Part shown: piece after piece, positions 1 through 8,145 of the stretch | Position numbering within the stretch: position 1 is the stretch's first letter | Layout: each line of letters starts with the position of its first letter | NCBI GenBank assembly: GCA_965205255.1 | Contig: OZ242051.1 | Location: forward strand, 3,224,001-3,288,000 | Direction of reading: 5' to 3' | Source: G965205255 sp965205255 | Lineage (GTDB): Bacteria; Pseudomonadota; Gammaproteobacteria; Pseudomonadales; Endozoicomonadaceae | DNA length: 64,000 nt | Position numbers and translations under genes: made by a program | Notes under the pieces: model-generated | The model's input: the letters and a program-made list of their open reading frames with translations, nothing else | Database searches by the model: none | Told to the model about the DNA's origin: nothing

Positions 1-134
1 AAAACATTGTGAATTATTTGGATTAATCTTCAATTAGGGCATTTATTACTTGTAAACTGTTAAAAATCAACGCTATATTGACATGTAGATACTTAAAACA
101 AATGGTTTTGGATAAAAAACTTGGGCCTGAAAAG

Positions 135-344
135 ATGAATTCCATCAATCATACTATATTTGCAGAACTTAACCAGAAGCTGGAAGGTCTGCTCAAGCTT
201 TGTCAGCAGTTGCGTCAGGAAAATAGGATGCTATGTCAAAATGAGCAAGTGTGGAAGCAGGAGCGTTCGGCACTTATTGAAAAAAATGAATTGGCTCGCT
301 CTAAAATTGAATCCATGATCACTCGCTTAAAAACCTTGGAGTAA
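135..344 (+). CDS. TIGR02449-family small coiled-coil protein
   Basis: A 69-residue, charged, helical protein of the kind found just upstream of zapA in gammaproteobacteria; the molecular role of the family is unknown. The C-terminal pattern LRQEN, ERSALIEKNE and IESMITRLKTLE is the family hallmark. I chose the ATG at 135 because it gives the usual ~69 residues. A TTG-initiated form from 78 would add a poorly conserved leader. The stop lies five bases before zapA, so the two are probably co-transcribed. Coiled coil is predicted over most of the length. Confidence 0.8.
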   Translation: MNSINHTIFAELNQKLEGLLKLCQQLRQENRMLCQNEQVWKQERSALIEKNELARSKIESMITRLKTLE

Positions 345-349
345 GTCTA

Positions 350-661
350 ATGAGCACAGAAAAGCTCACGACATCTATTCATATTATGGATAAAGAATAT
401 CGTATCACCTGTCCTTCTTCTCAGCAGGACTCACTTATTCAGGCTGCTAATTATCTTGACCAGAAGATGCGTTCTATTCGTGAAGCAGGTAAAGTTGTAG
501 GTGCAGACAGAATTGCTGTAATGGCTGCCTTAAATATTGCTCATGAACATTTAGCAACGGATATAGAAAATAAAAGCCTGGAAAACGAAAACAAACAACA
601 AGCTCAAAAAGTTGAGCAGCTGGCAATGCAACTAGAAAGTGCTTTAGCCCAACAGATTTAA
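350..661 (+). CDS. zapA: Cell division protein ZapA
   Basis: ZapA binds and cross-links FtsZ protofilaments at the Z-ring in the cytoplasm. The 103-residue product has the standard layout: an N-terminal globular part (TSIHIMDKEYRITCP, then an AANYLDQKM helix) and a C-terminal coiled coil from about residue 65 (NENKQQAQKVEQL). Length is normal for the family. It follows the TIGR02449 gene by five bases and is followed immediately by the 6S RNA gene, the classical gammaproteobacterial order. Confidence 0.93.
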   Translation: MSTEKLTTSIHIMDKEYRITCPSSQQDSLIQAANYLDQKMRSIREAGKVVGADRIAVMAALNIAHEHLATDIENKSLENENKQQAQKVEQLAMQLESALAQQI

Positions 662-671
662 AACGTATAAT
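643..671 (+). promoter_or_regulatory. Probable sigma-70 promoter of 6S RNA
   Basis: A perfect TATAAT lies at 666-671, overlapping the end of zapA. It is placed to start transcription near 677, the predicted 6S RNA 5' end. The -35 region (about 643-648) is a weak match. Inference from motif and spacing. Confidence 0.55.
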
Positions 672-675
672 ATGA

Positions 676-859
676 TTTCCTCTCTGGTTGGTCTTTTGCT
701 ATCTGATGTCCCAGGGCCGATAAAATCAGACAGGTGGCTCCTCGAAAGTACTGGAGTGCAGGTCCACACCAAAGTGGAAAGCCCGACGTACTTCAGTAGC
801 CACCACCTTAAGCTAAGGGCTTGAGGACCAAGCTAGTAGAAGCTGATCAGAGAGGACTT
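676..859 (+). ncRNA. ssrS: 6S RNA
   Basis: About 184 nt directly downstream of zapA, the usual location of ssrS. The ends pair as a closing stem: TCCTCTCTGG near 679-688 against TCAGAGAGGA near 848-857. The interior has the long imperfect hairpin with central bubble expected of 6S RNA, with recognisable pieces such as TCCCAGGGCCGA and GGGCTTGAGGACCAAG. 6S RNA binds sigma-70 RNA polymerase by mimicking an open promoter. The ygfA gene that often follows is absent. Confidence 0.85.
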
Positions 860-1039
860 ATCGCATTTTATGGCTTCTTTTAGAATACGCTCTCAGCTTT
901 CAATTTGTATTATTTGGCCTGTTTTTTAAAAGTTTATTGCTCTGATTGGTTAATACAGGTAGCTGCATTTGTTAACCCAGTCATGAGATAAGGGTCACTT
1001 CAAGCCAATTCAGAGATAAGTATTTTAGTGCTGACTTAT

Positions 1040-1195
1040 GACAAAACCTGTTTCATAACTACTGTTATGAGCATGTTTTTATGGTTTTCTGTTAAAGGAA
1101 AATCACAAGTAACCCTGTTATTGGCAGGAGCTTCAACGCATAACAGTAAGATCAGAAAAGTTGCGCAATAAGAAGTTATAATCAGGTTTTGGTAT
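1040..1195 (+). repeat. MITE-like element, copy A
   Basis: About 156 bp starting ACAAAACCTGTTTC and ending CAGGTTTTGGTAT. The ends are inverted repeats of ~20 bp with no coding capacity between them. The 3' half contains the signature TTCAACGCATAACAG shared with the copies near 11.4, 18.7, 19.5, 53.9, 59.8, 61.7 and 63.6 kb. The rest of the gap after 6S RNA shows no gene. Confidence 0.75.
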
Positions 1196-1214
1196 TACAA
1201 TACTTCATACACTT

Positions 1215-1505
1215 TTACGCAGCAAGCATCCCATACTCGCTAAGCTCCGTATAGATACCTTCACCATTATAAGTTTTTACTTCACGGGCAAAACGGTGCT
1301 TGTCAGCCTTTACATTAACCTTGCAATCATAGAGTTTCGGTCGTCCTTTGCCACTGTATTGAACTTCATATTGCCAGAGAAGATAAGCGATTGAGCGTAG
1401 CTTCTCCAATAGATGTAAATGAATTAACAGATAAGACTGATGGAAGACAATAAGTAAAAAACTGTCCGAAATTTTGGTGTTATACATAAATATTAATTTA
1501 CGCAA
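1215..1505 (-). pseudogene. Transposase fragment (IS4-like DDE)
   Basis: The C-terminal ~50 residues (YSGKGRPKLYDCKVNVKA, then an IYTE-like strand) resemble the GRPxxYDGKV segment of IS4-like DDE transposases. The upstream part of the frame does not look like protein and the rest of a transposase is missing. It sits beside a MITE copy and the sequence AAAAACTGTCCGAA, which also borders the inverted-repeat elements near 18.4 and 19.3 kb. Probably a decayed insertion sequence; the family assignment is tentative. Confidence 0.4.
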
Positions 1506-1629
1506 GGGTCAGGGAAGTCGCATAAACTTGAGAAGCTGAATTTTACTTTTGAAAACTGTCGGATTCATAAGAAAAGTCCGCTCTAATAACTACATTTATC
1601 AGAGCATAGCTTAACAAAACTTTTTAACT

Positions 1630-3117
1630 TCACGCAGGTAAAGAATCTTTTTTACACAGGCTGACGTATTTTTTATGGGTCACCAAGCAATAAAAAAGTA
1701 CAGATAACAAAATAATACAATAGATATAATGAAGTTCATAGGTCAGCCAGATGTATAGGACAAATGGCAATACAAACCATGCCAATCTTTTAATGCCAAG
1801 TCTAATTTGTATTAATGAATACAAAGCTAATATTGCAGATAAAGCGATATTCATACTCAGCAGATAATTAATCTTCAACGTATAAAGCAATAGTCCTAAT
1901 AAAATAAAAACACCAAGGCCATATAAGCGTTTTGAGGGAGCTATAGCAGCCATGCTGATGGGAGCTGCCATATAACCAATAATATGAAAGCCGGTGACTA
2001 TAGTCATCAGCATTGCCCAGCTGTCAGCAAAATAAAGAATAATCAAGGTAATAATAAAATTAAAGATCAAAGAACGGCGAGAAAAGTTATAGGTAATATC
2101 AAGGTTGGCCAACCACCTTGGCAATTGACGTTCTTTAGCCATTCCGTAGGTCATTCGGGTAGCAGCTCCCAAATAAGTATAACCCGCGCCTGAAGGGCTG
2201 ACCACACTATCGACTAACAAGATAACTGAGGCGAAGTTAAATCCAAGCAATAGAGCAATATCGAGTAGTGGAGAAGAAAAATTTAATCCGGAAAAACCAT
2301 TGGTTTTCAATAAAATTGACTGAGGTATGGCATTCATAAAAGCAAACTGAAGCGTCATATAAAGTAATAAAACTATACTGATAGACAGAATAATCGCCAG
2401 TGGAATATTTTTTTTAGGGTTCTTTATTTCACTGGAAAATGCCAAGCAGATTTGAAATCCATTAAAAGAATAAATAAGCCCAGCACCAGCAATTGCAGGA
2501 AAAATACTTTTAAAGGAAAAGTAATGATGATTGATCAACATATTTTCGTAACCATGACCAGAAGGTCCAAAGGCTGCGATAAGAAAAATAATAATAATAA
2601 AAATTGGTGTGCACACTTTAAAGACAGTGATCATATTATTAATTTTACTGAGTAACCGAATGCCAAAAAAGTTGATCAGCAAGTAGAAGCATAAGATAAG
2701 CATTGAAAACAACTTGCCATAAATGTTTAATCCATGAGATGTAATCAATATATTGTCACCAATCGCAGAAGCCAGATACTGTGTCGTTGCTTGTGCTTCG
2801 CTCGGTATAACAACTAAAATACCAAACCAGTTAGCAAATGCAAAAGGCATACCGAAAACATGGTTGTGAGACAAAGCACTTGAACGTGTAGTGGCACCGC
2901 GTACGGGGTACTTGTCGATAATAGTTGTAAAACACAAACCAACTAGTAATACTAAAACAGCAGCAATAATCCAAGAAACAAATCCCCAGGTTCCTGCAAG
3001 GCATGCATTTAATTGGGCGCTAAAAAGCCATCCGGATCCTATCATGCAAGTTGAGCTAAAAAAAACAGCACTTAATAGAGATATCTTTTTCTTTTCCAAG
3101 CTTTGTGTGGTTTTCAT
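1630..3117 (-). CDS. APC-superfamily amino-acid permease
   Basis: A 495-residue inner-membrane protein with about 12 hydrophobic segments. The first contains the APC signature CMIGSGWLFS (around residues 25-34), corresponding to the substrate-binding unwound helix of amino acid-polyamine-organocation transporters. A second conserved stretch GFVSWIIAAV follows. Length is normal. Substrate cannot be told from sequence. The gene stands alone, flanked on both sides by transposase relics, so it is probably transcribed by itself. Confidence 0.85.
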   Translation of the reverse strand: MKTTQSLEKKKISLLSAVFFSSTCMIGSGWLFSAQLNACLAGTWGFVSWIIAAVLVLLVGLCFTTIIDKYPVRGATTRSSALSHNHVFGMPFAFANWFGILVVIPSEAQATTQYLASAIGDNILITSHGLNIYGKLFSMLILCFYLLINFFGIRLLSKINNMITVFKVCTPIFIIIIFLIAAFGPSGHGYENMLINHHYFSFKSIFPAIAGAGLIYSFNGFQICLAFSSEIKNPKKNIPLAIILSISIVLLLYMTLQFAFMNAIPQSILLKTNGFSGLNFSSPLLDIALLLGFNFASVILLVDSVVSPSGAGYTYLGAATRMTYGMAKERQLPRWLANLDITYNFSRRSLIFNFIITLIILYFADSWAMLMTIVTGFHIIGYMAAPISMAAIAPSKRLYGLGVFILLGLLLYTLKINYLLSMNIALSAILALYSLIQIRLGIKRLAWFVLPFVLYIWLTYELHYIYCIILLSVLFYCLVTHKKYVSLCKKDSLPA

Positions 3118-3339
3118 AAATTATCCAAGAACCAAAACAAACAATATACCAAATACAGTAAGCTATTTCATCTAAATTAGTATGTACTAAACCTATTCAA
3201 TTTAAAGACGCTGGCTTAATAGCACAACTTATTCCAAACCGATAACAAGCTTTTATCCATATCAAGAGCATATGAACAATGTTTCTCATCCTGATCAGAC
3301 ACAGAGTTATTGACACTACCTGATTAAGATTACGATGTT

Positions 3340-3550
3340 GTATTACTTGGGTATATTACTTCCTAACCGTGTGATTTTTAGCAGGCAAGTGGCGTTCATA
3401 GCTACCCAGTTGTCGTTAAACCAGTACTTCATGCAAAAACCTTTCAGTTTTTTCAATAACTTCTTAAATGTCTTGTCTGTCTGTTGACCGAAAATATATG
3501 CAATAATCTTTTCTGACTGTTTATCCAGTGCGTACCAGAGCCATTGCTGT
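3340..3550 (-). pseudogene. IS1-family InsB transposase remnant
   Basis: On the minus strand fragments read QWLWYALDKQSEK, IIAYIFGQQTDKTFKKL, then YWFNDNW and, after a frame change, YERHLPAKNHTVRK, a stop and YTQVIQ. These match consecutive parts of the IS1 InsB transposase. At least one frameshift and one stop interrupt it. It is non-functional and parallels the second relic near 37.5 kb. The surrounding bases 3118-3339 show no gene. Confidence 0.7.
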
Positions 3551-3677
3551 TACTCTTGTTTTGAACTTAACTCCAATGTTTATCTCATGCGTTTCAGCAA
3601 AAAGAATGGCGTTTCTGCTTTTTCTCTTTAGTTTTTTATTGACTGATACTGGAGTGATATTTTTTTCAAGTTCAGAA

Positions 3678-4034
3678 GTTGACCCCAAAAATTGGACAGC
3701 AAGTAAAGGTTCTTTTTCTTAGGATAATATCATTCTTGGATTGAGGAAATAATATGACTAATTCACGTCTCAAACATAAACCTGAATTTAAAGCAAAAGT
3801 TGCTTTGGCAGCGATCAAATATGATCAGACCATCAGTGAGTTGACAGACACTTTCAAGGTTCATGCCAGTCAGTTGAAACAATGGAAAAACAAGTGTTGT
3901 ATCAGGCTCCTGAATTGTTTCAGACTCCAGAGAAAAAAATAAAACAAGCGATAAACAGTTGTAAACCTTACACGAAAAAATCGATAAATTGACAGTAGAA
4001 AATGATTTTTTAGCCAAAATGCTCGCTCGGTAGA
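3678..4034 (+). pseudogene. IS3-family OrfA remnant with left end
   Basis: The end sequence TGACCCCAAAAATTGGACA (about 3678-3697) is typical of an IS3-family left inverted repeat. The coding frame starts at 3754 with KHKPEFKAKVALAAIK and a helix-turn-helix segment ending QLKQWKNK. It then breaks, and the C-terminal LHEKIDKLTVENDFLAKMLA resumes in another frame before a stop near 4034. OrfB is absent, so the element cannot move on its own. Confidence 0.75.
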
Positions 4035-4337
4035 CATGGCAAAACGCATGACCACAGTTAAACTATCACGACAGCAATTGTGAAAATTGCTTAATATTTT
4101 CCGCTTTGTCAGCTATTACGTCACACAAGAAAGCAAAATTGCGCAATAAGAGGTTAGAAACAAGTTTTTGTATATTATATATTGATATACAAGTGATTAT
4201 GTTTTTTCCCTCCACAGATAATGCAATTACAAAAAAATAACATGTTACAAAATTTCTGTTTTATATCAGCGCCTGTGAATTGCATTCAGGTTGAAACATT
4301 TTTAAACTCAAAGGCGCTAACACAGGAGAGTTCATTA
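4035..4337. other. Intergenic, MITE end only
   Basis: No gene seen. Bases ~4135-4182 (TTGCGCAATAAGAGGTTAGAAACAAGTTTTTGTAT) match one terminal part of the MITE-like element found elsewhere. The remainder is AT-rich and unassigned. Confidence 0.5.
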
Positions 4338-6749
4338 TTAGTCGAATAGCTGAGCTACCACATCATTATAATGATCTGCAAAGTGAACTATCATACCTTC
4401 ACGAATATAGTCGGGAAGTTCGTTATAGTCTCGCTTGTTGGCTTTAGGTAATACCAGTTCTGTAACACCGTTTCTTCTGGCAGCAATCACTTTTTCACGT
4501 ATGCCACCCACTGCTAGAACTTTCCCCGTTAGTGTGAGTTCTCCTGACATGGCGATGTGGCGAGGCTTTCGGTTTGTTGCAAGGCTTAGCAAAGAACTCG
4601 CCATAGTAACGCCTGCACTTGGACCGTCTTTCGGTGTAGCACCTTCGGGCACATGCAGGTGGATAAATGCTTTGTCAAAAAGATCTTCAGGAACATTATA
4701 CTTTTTAAGATTGGCCATCAGGTAGCTATAAGCGAGTTCGGCAGATTCTTTCATCACATCCCCAAGTTTACCTGTGAGTTTAAAGCCTTGTCGGTTGACA
4801 TGAACTTTTGTTGCTTCTACAGGTAAAGTGTCACCACCCATGCTTGTCCATGCAAGGCCGGTAACTACACCAATAGCATTACCTGCTTTTTCTTTGCGAA
4901 AATAAGGTTCACCAAGATATCGGACAAGATCTTTAATGCCAATGCGGATGTTCTGATGTTTGTCTTTGATGATGCTAACGACTGTTTTACGAATAATTCG
5001 TGCCAGCAATTTTTCGAGATGGCGCACACCAGATTCCCGAGCGTAACCATCAATGATTTGTCGTAAGGCAGCATCTGATAGCTTGACTTGTCCACGCTTC
5101 AAACCTGCTTTTTTCAATTGCTGGGGCCAGAGGTGATGTTTTGCAATGGCTATTTTTTCCTGAGTAATGTAGCCTGACAAGCGGATCATATCCATACGGT
5201 CCAGCAAGGGTCTTGGTATTGTATCTGATTGATTAGCTGTGCATATAAACAGGACCTTGGATAAATCAACCCGCATATCCAAGTAGTGATCAAGGAACTC
5301 ATTGTTCTGAGCCGGATCTAGCACTTCCAGCAATGCAGAGGCAGGGTCGCCTCTGTAAGATTGTCCGATTTTGTCAATTTCATCAAGCATAATAACAGGA
5401 TTGTCCATTTCAACTTCTTTTAAAGCCTGAATAAATTTACCCGGCATGGCACCTATATATGTGCGCCTATGTCCTTTAATTTCAGCTTCATCCTGCATTC
5501 CTCCAAGGCTGAAACGATAAAATTTTCTTCCCAATGCTTTTGCAACTGATTTACCTATAGAGGTTTTTCCTACACCTGGCGGGCCAACAAACAAAAGAAT
5601 GGAACCGGTAATCTCACCTTTATATGCGCCGATAGCTAAAAATTCGATAATTCTATCTTTTACATCTTCGAGTCCGTCATGGTCTTTGTCCAAAATTTTT
5701 CGTGCGTTATTGAGGTCAAGATTATCGGGTGAAGATGTTTTCCAAGGAAGAGAGGTTGCCCAATCCAAATAGCTTCGACATACAGAAAACTCGGGAGAGC
5801 CAAGCTCTAGCAAAGAAAATTTTTGCATTTCTTCATCAACTTTCTTTTTCGCAGCTTCCGGTGGTGGGTTTTTTTTCAATCGTTCTTTAAATTTTTCCAG
5901 CTCAGCGGTTTTGTCGTCTTTTGACAGACCTAATTCTTTTTGAATGATCTTCAGTTGTTCTTTAAGAAAAAACTCGCGCTGTTGTTTGTTTATCTGACTG
6001 TTAACTTCTTTAGTGATTTTGTGCTGAAGACGGGCAACCTCCTGCTCTCTTCTTATTAGCGTCAGCACTTTTTCCATGCGTCGTTGCATAGGGATGGTCT
6101 CCAGTACTTCCTGAAGGTCTTTTCCTGGTGCTGTGGTGATAGCAGCTGCGAAGTCTGCAAGTGGAGAGGGGTCTTTTGGATTAAAACGATTAAGATAGTT
6201 TTTTAACTCTTCACTATACAATGGATTTAACGGCAACAATTCTTTAATGGCATTGATGAGAGCCATTGCGTATGCTTTAACTATATCTTCACTTTCTGTT
6301 GGTGTTTCAGGATATGTCACCTGTGCAAGATAGGGAGGTGTTTTACGTAGCCAGCGAGTAACTTTAAACCGATGTAGTCCAAGTGCAATAAACTGTATTT
6401 GATCATTCACTTCAACAAGATTGTGTATTTTTACGGCACAGCCCGTTTCAGGAAAATTCTCCAGGTTTACATCTTCATCGGAGAAACTGTCGATGTAACA
6501 AAGCCCTAACGCTTTCTCTTCACTTTGATCAACACGTTTTAATGTTTCTTCCCAATGTTTTGCGCCAAATTCCAGAGGTTGTATTTGTGCAGGAAAAAAG
6601 GGCCGGTTGGTGGCCGGAATAATATACAGTTTATTCGGTAATTTCTCATTAAGCCGAGCGGTAAAATCAGAAGCAGAGTCTGTCTCCCGTTCTGGTTCAT
6701 TGGAAAACTGTACATTGTTATCTATATCTGAACATTCGCTATCTTTCAT
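4338..6749 (-). CDS. lon: Lon-like ATP-dependent protease
   Basis: An 803-residue cytoplasmic AAA+ serine protease that unfolds and degrades damaged and regulatory proteins. Order: N-terminal LON substrate domain (about 40-245), coiled coil, AAA+ module with Walker A GPPGVGKTSIGKS and Walker B PVIMLDEIDKIG, then the protease domain with the catalytic Ser in PKDGPSAGVTMASS and a Lys in GGIREKVIAA. The N-terminus (LPNKLYIIPATNRPFFPAQ) is more like the second Lon paralogue of Pseudomonas (AsrA type) than housekeeping Lon, so it may be the stress-related paralogue. It is transcribed away from pheS. Confidence 0.9.
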   Translation of the reverse strand: MKDSECSDIDNNVQFSNEPERETDSASDFTARLNEKLPNKLYIIPATNRPFFPAQIQPLEFGAKHWEETLKRVDQSEEKALGLCYIDSFSDEDVNLENFPETGCAVKIHNLVEVNDQIQFIALGLHRFKVTRWLRKTPPYLAQVTYPETPTESEDIVKAYAMALINAIKELLPLNPLYSEELKNYLNRFNPKDPSPLADFAAAITTAPGKDLQEVLETIPMQRRMEKVLTLIRREQEVARLQHKITKEVNSQINKQQREFFLKEQLKIIQKELGLSKDDKTAELEKFKERLKKNPPPEAAKKKVDEEMQKFSLLELGSPEFSVCRSYLDWATSLPWKTSSPDNLDLNNARKILDKDHDGLEDVKDRIIEFLAIGAYKGEITGSILLFVGPPGVGKTSIGKSVAKALGRKFYRFSLGGMQDEAEIKGHRRTYIGAMPGKFIQALKEVEMDNPVIMLDEIDKIGQSYRGDPASALLEVLDPAQNNEFLDHYLDMRVDLSKVLFICTANQSDTIPRPLLDRMDMIRLSGYITQEKIAIAKHHLWPQQLKKAGLKRGQVKLSDAALRQIIDGYARESGVRHLEKLLARIIRKTVVSIIKDKHQNIRIGIKDLVRYLGEPYFRKEKAGNAIGVVTGLAWTSMGGDTLPVEATKVHVNRQGFKLTGKLGDVMKESAELAYSYLMANLKKYNVPEDLFDKAFIHLHVPEGATPKDGPSAGVTMASSLLSLATNRKPRHIAMSGELTLTGKVLAVGGIREKVIAARRNGVTELVLPKANKRDYNELPDYIREGMIVHFADHYNDVVAQLFD

Positions 6750-7088
6750 AACACCTGAAACATCAATAAATTAGGTCTGTTAAATAAAAATTTCTTAAAC
6801 ACAGAGCTTACTATGGGGACAAAAATTTTGATTTAAAGTTTCTATCTTCATTATTAACTACTTATGACAACAAAGTCATATTATTTTGCCCTTTTCTTTT
6901 AAGAAACTTATTAAGCTGGTTATGTTTATAAAAGAAAATCATGTCAGGCTTTTTTGAATTTAATGTTTTTTCATATGTAAAACTATTTTTTTCCGTTAAA
7001 ATAGAAAAATTTGTACTGATAATGTTGCAATGTGTATAAAGCATGTCAGAATTTCTCATATTCAATATGTGTAATAGTTTATTAATCC
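6750..7088. other. Divergent intergenic region lon / pheS
   Basis: No gene supported. AT-rich; must hold the promoters of the divergent lon-like and pheS genes. No infC-rpmI-rplT genes and no pheM-type leader peptide were seen upstream of pheS. Confidence 0.5.
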
Positions 7089-8090
7089 ATGAAAAATCTT
7101 GAAAATATAAGCAGTGAGGCATTGGCTGCGGTAGCTAATGCTAGCGATACCAGACATCTTGAGCAGTTGCGTGTGCACTATCTGGGTAAAAAAGGAAAAA
7201 TAAGTCTGTTAATGCAGCAGCTTCGTGATTTACCGGCAGAAGAAAAACCAGTGTTAGGGGCAAAAATAAACAGTGTAAAGCAGCAGGTTGCAAAGGCCAT
7301 TTCCAGCAAAAAAGTAAATCTGGAGTCTGAAGCACTAAATGAACAACTAAAAAAAGAAGCCATTGATGTAACATTGCCAGGCAGGGCTGAATATTCAGGA
7401 ACTATTCATCCTGTGACAAAAACCATTTATCGTATTACCAATTACTTTTCAATGCTTGGTTTTAGTGTGGCTGATGGTCCTGAAATAGAGGATGATTATC
7501 ATAATTTTGAAGCTTTAAATATTCCTGAGCATCATCCTGCAAGAGCGATGCATGATACATTTTATATTGATCCTGTGACTGTGTTACGAACACACACTTC
7601 ACCTGTTCAGGTTCGCACGATGGAAAAAACGCAGCCGCCAATAGCAATTATTTGCCCTGGCAAGGTGTATCGTTGTGATTCAGATCAAACACACAGCCCG
7701 ATGTTTCATCAGATAGAAGCACTTTATGTTGCTGAAAAGGTGAATTTTGCACAATTAAAAACCTTACTTTCTGCATTTTTAAAAGCCTTTTTTGAGAATA
7801 ATGAACTTAAAATACGTTTTCGTCCGTCTTATTTCCCGTTTACTGAGCCTTCAGCAGAGGTTGATATTGAGTGGGGGCGCAACAGTGATGATTCAATTAA
7901 ATGGCTTGAAGTATTAGGATGTGGCATGGTTCATCCGGATGTGCTGACACATTCTGGAATAGACAGTAAAAAATATAAGGGATTTGCGCTCGGTTTGGGT
8001 GTGGAACGGTTTGCCATGTTGCGGTATGGGGTAAGAGATTTACGCCAGTTTTTTGATAATGATTTACGTTTTTTGGAACAGTTTTCATAG
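7089..8090 (+). CDS. pheS: Phenylalanyl-tRNA synthetase alpha subunit
   Basis: The 333-residue catalytic subunit of the alpha2-beta2 enzyme that charges tRNA-Phe with phenylalanine. An N-terminal helical tRNA-binding arm (residues ~1-85) precedes the class II synthetase core. Visible motifs are DGPEIEDDYHNFEALN, the HTSPVQVRTM segment, motif 2 around CPGKVYRCDSDQTHSPMFHQ, and motif 3 LGLGVERFAMLRYG near the C-terminus. Length and start are normal. It is first in a pheS-pheT-ihfA-merR set. Confidence 0.97.
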   Translation: MKNLENISSEALAAVANASDTRHLEQLRVHYLGKKGKISLLMQQLRDLPAEEKPVLGAKINSVKQQVAKAISSKKVNLESEALNEQLKKEAIDVTLPGRAEYSGTIHPVTKTIYRITNYFSMLGFSVADGPEIEDDYHNFEALNIPEHHPARAMHDTFYIDPVTVLRTHTSPVQVRTMEKTQPPIAIICPGKVYRCDSDQTHSPMFHQIEALYVAEKVNFAQLKTLLSAFLKAFFENNELKIRFRPSYFPFTEPSAEVDIEWGRNSDDSIKWLEVLGCGMVHPDVLTHSGIDSKKYKGFALGLGVERFAMLRYGVRDLRQFFDNDLRFLEQFS

Positions 8091-8145
8091 GCTGATTTGC
8101 CACGCGTTTTAATAAAAAATTGATTGAAATTTCAGGATTAAAGTA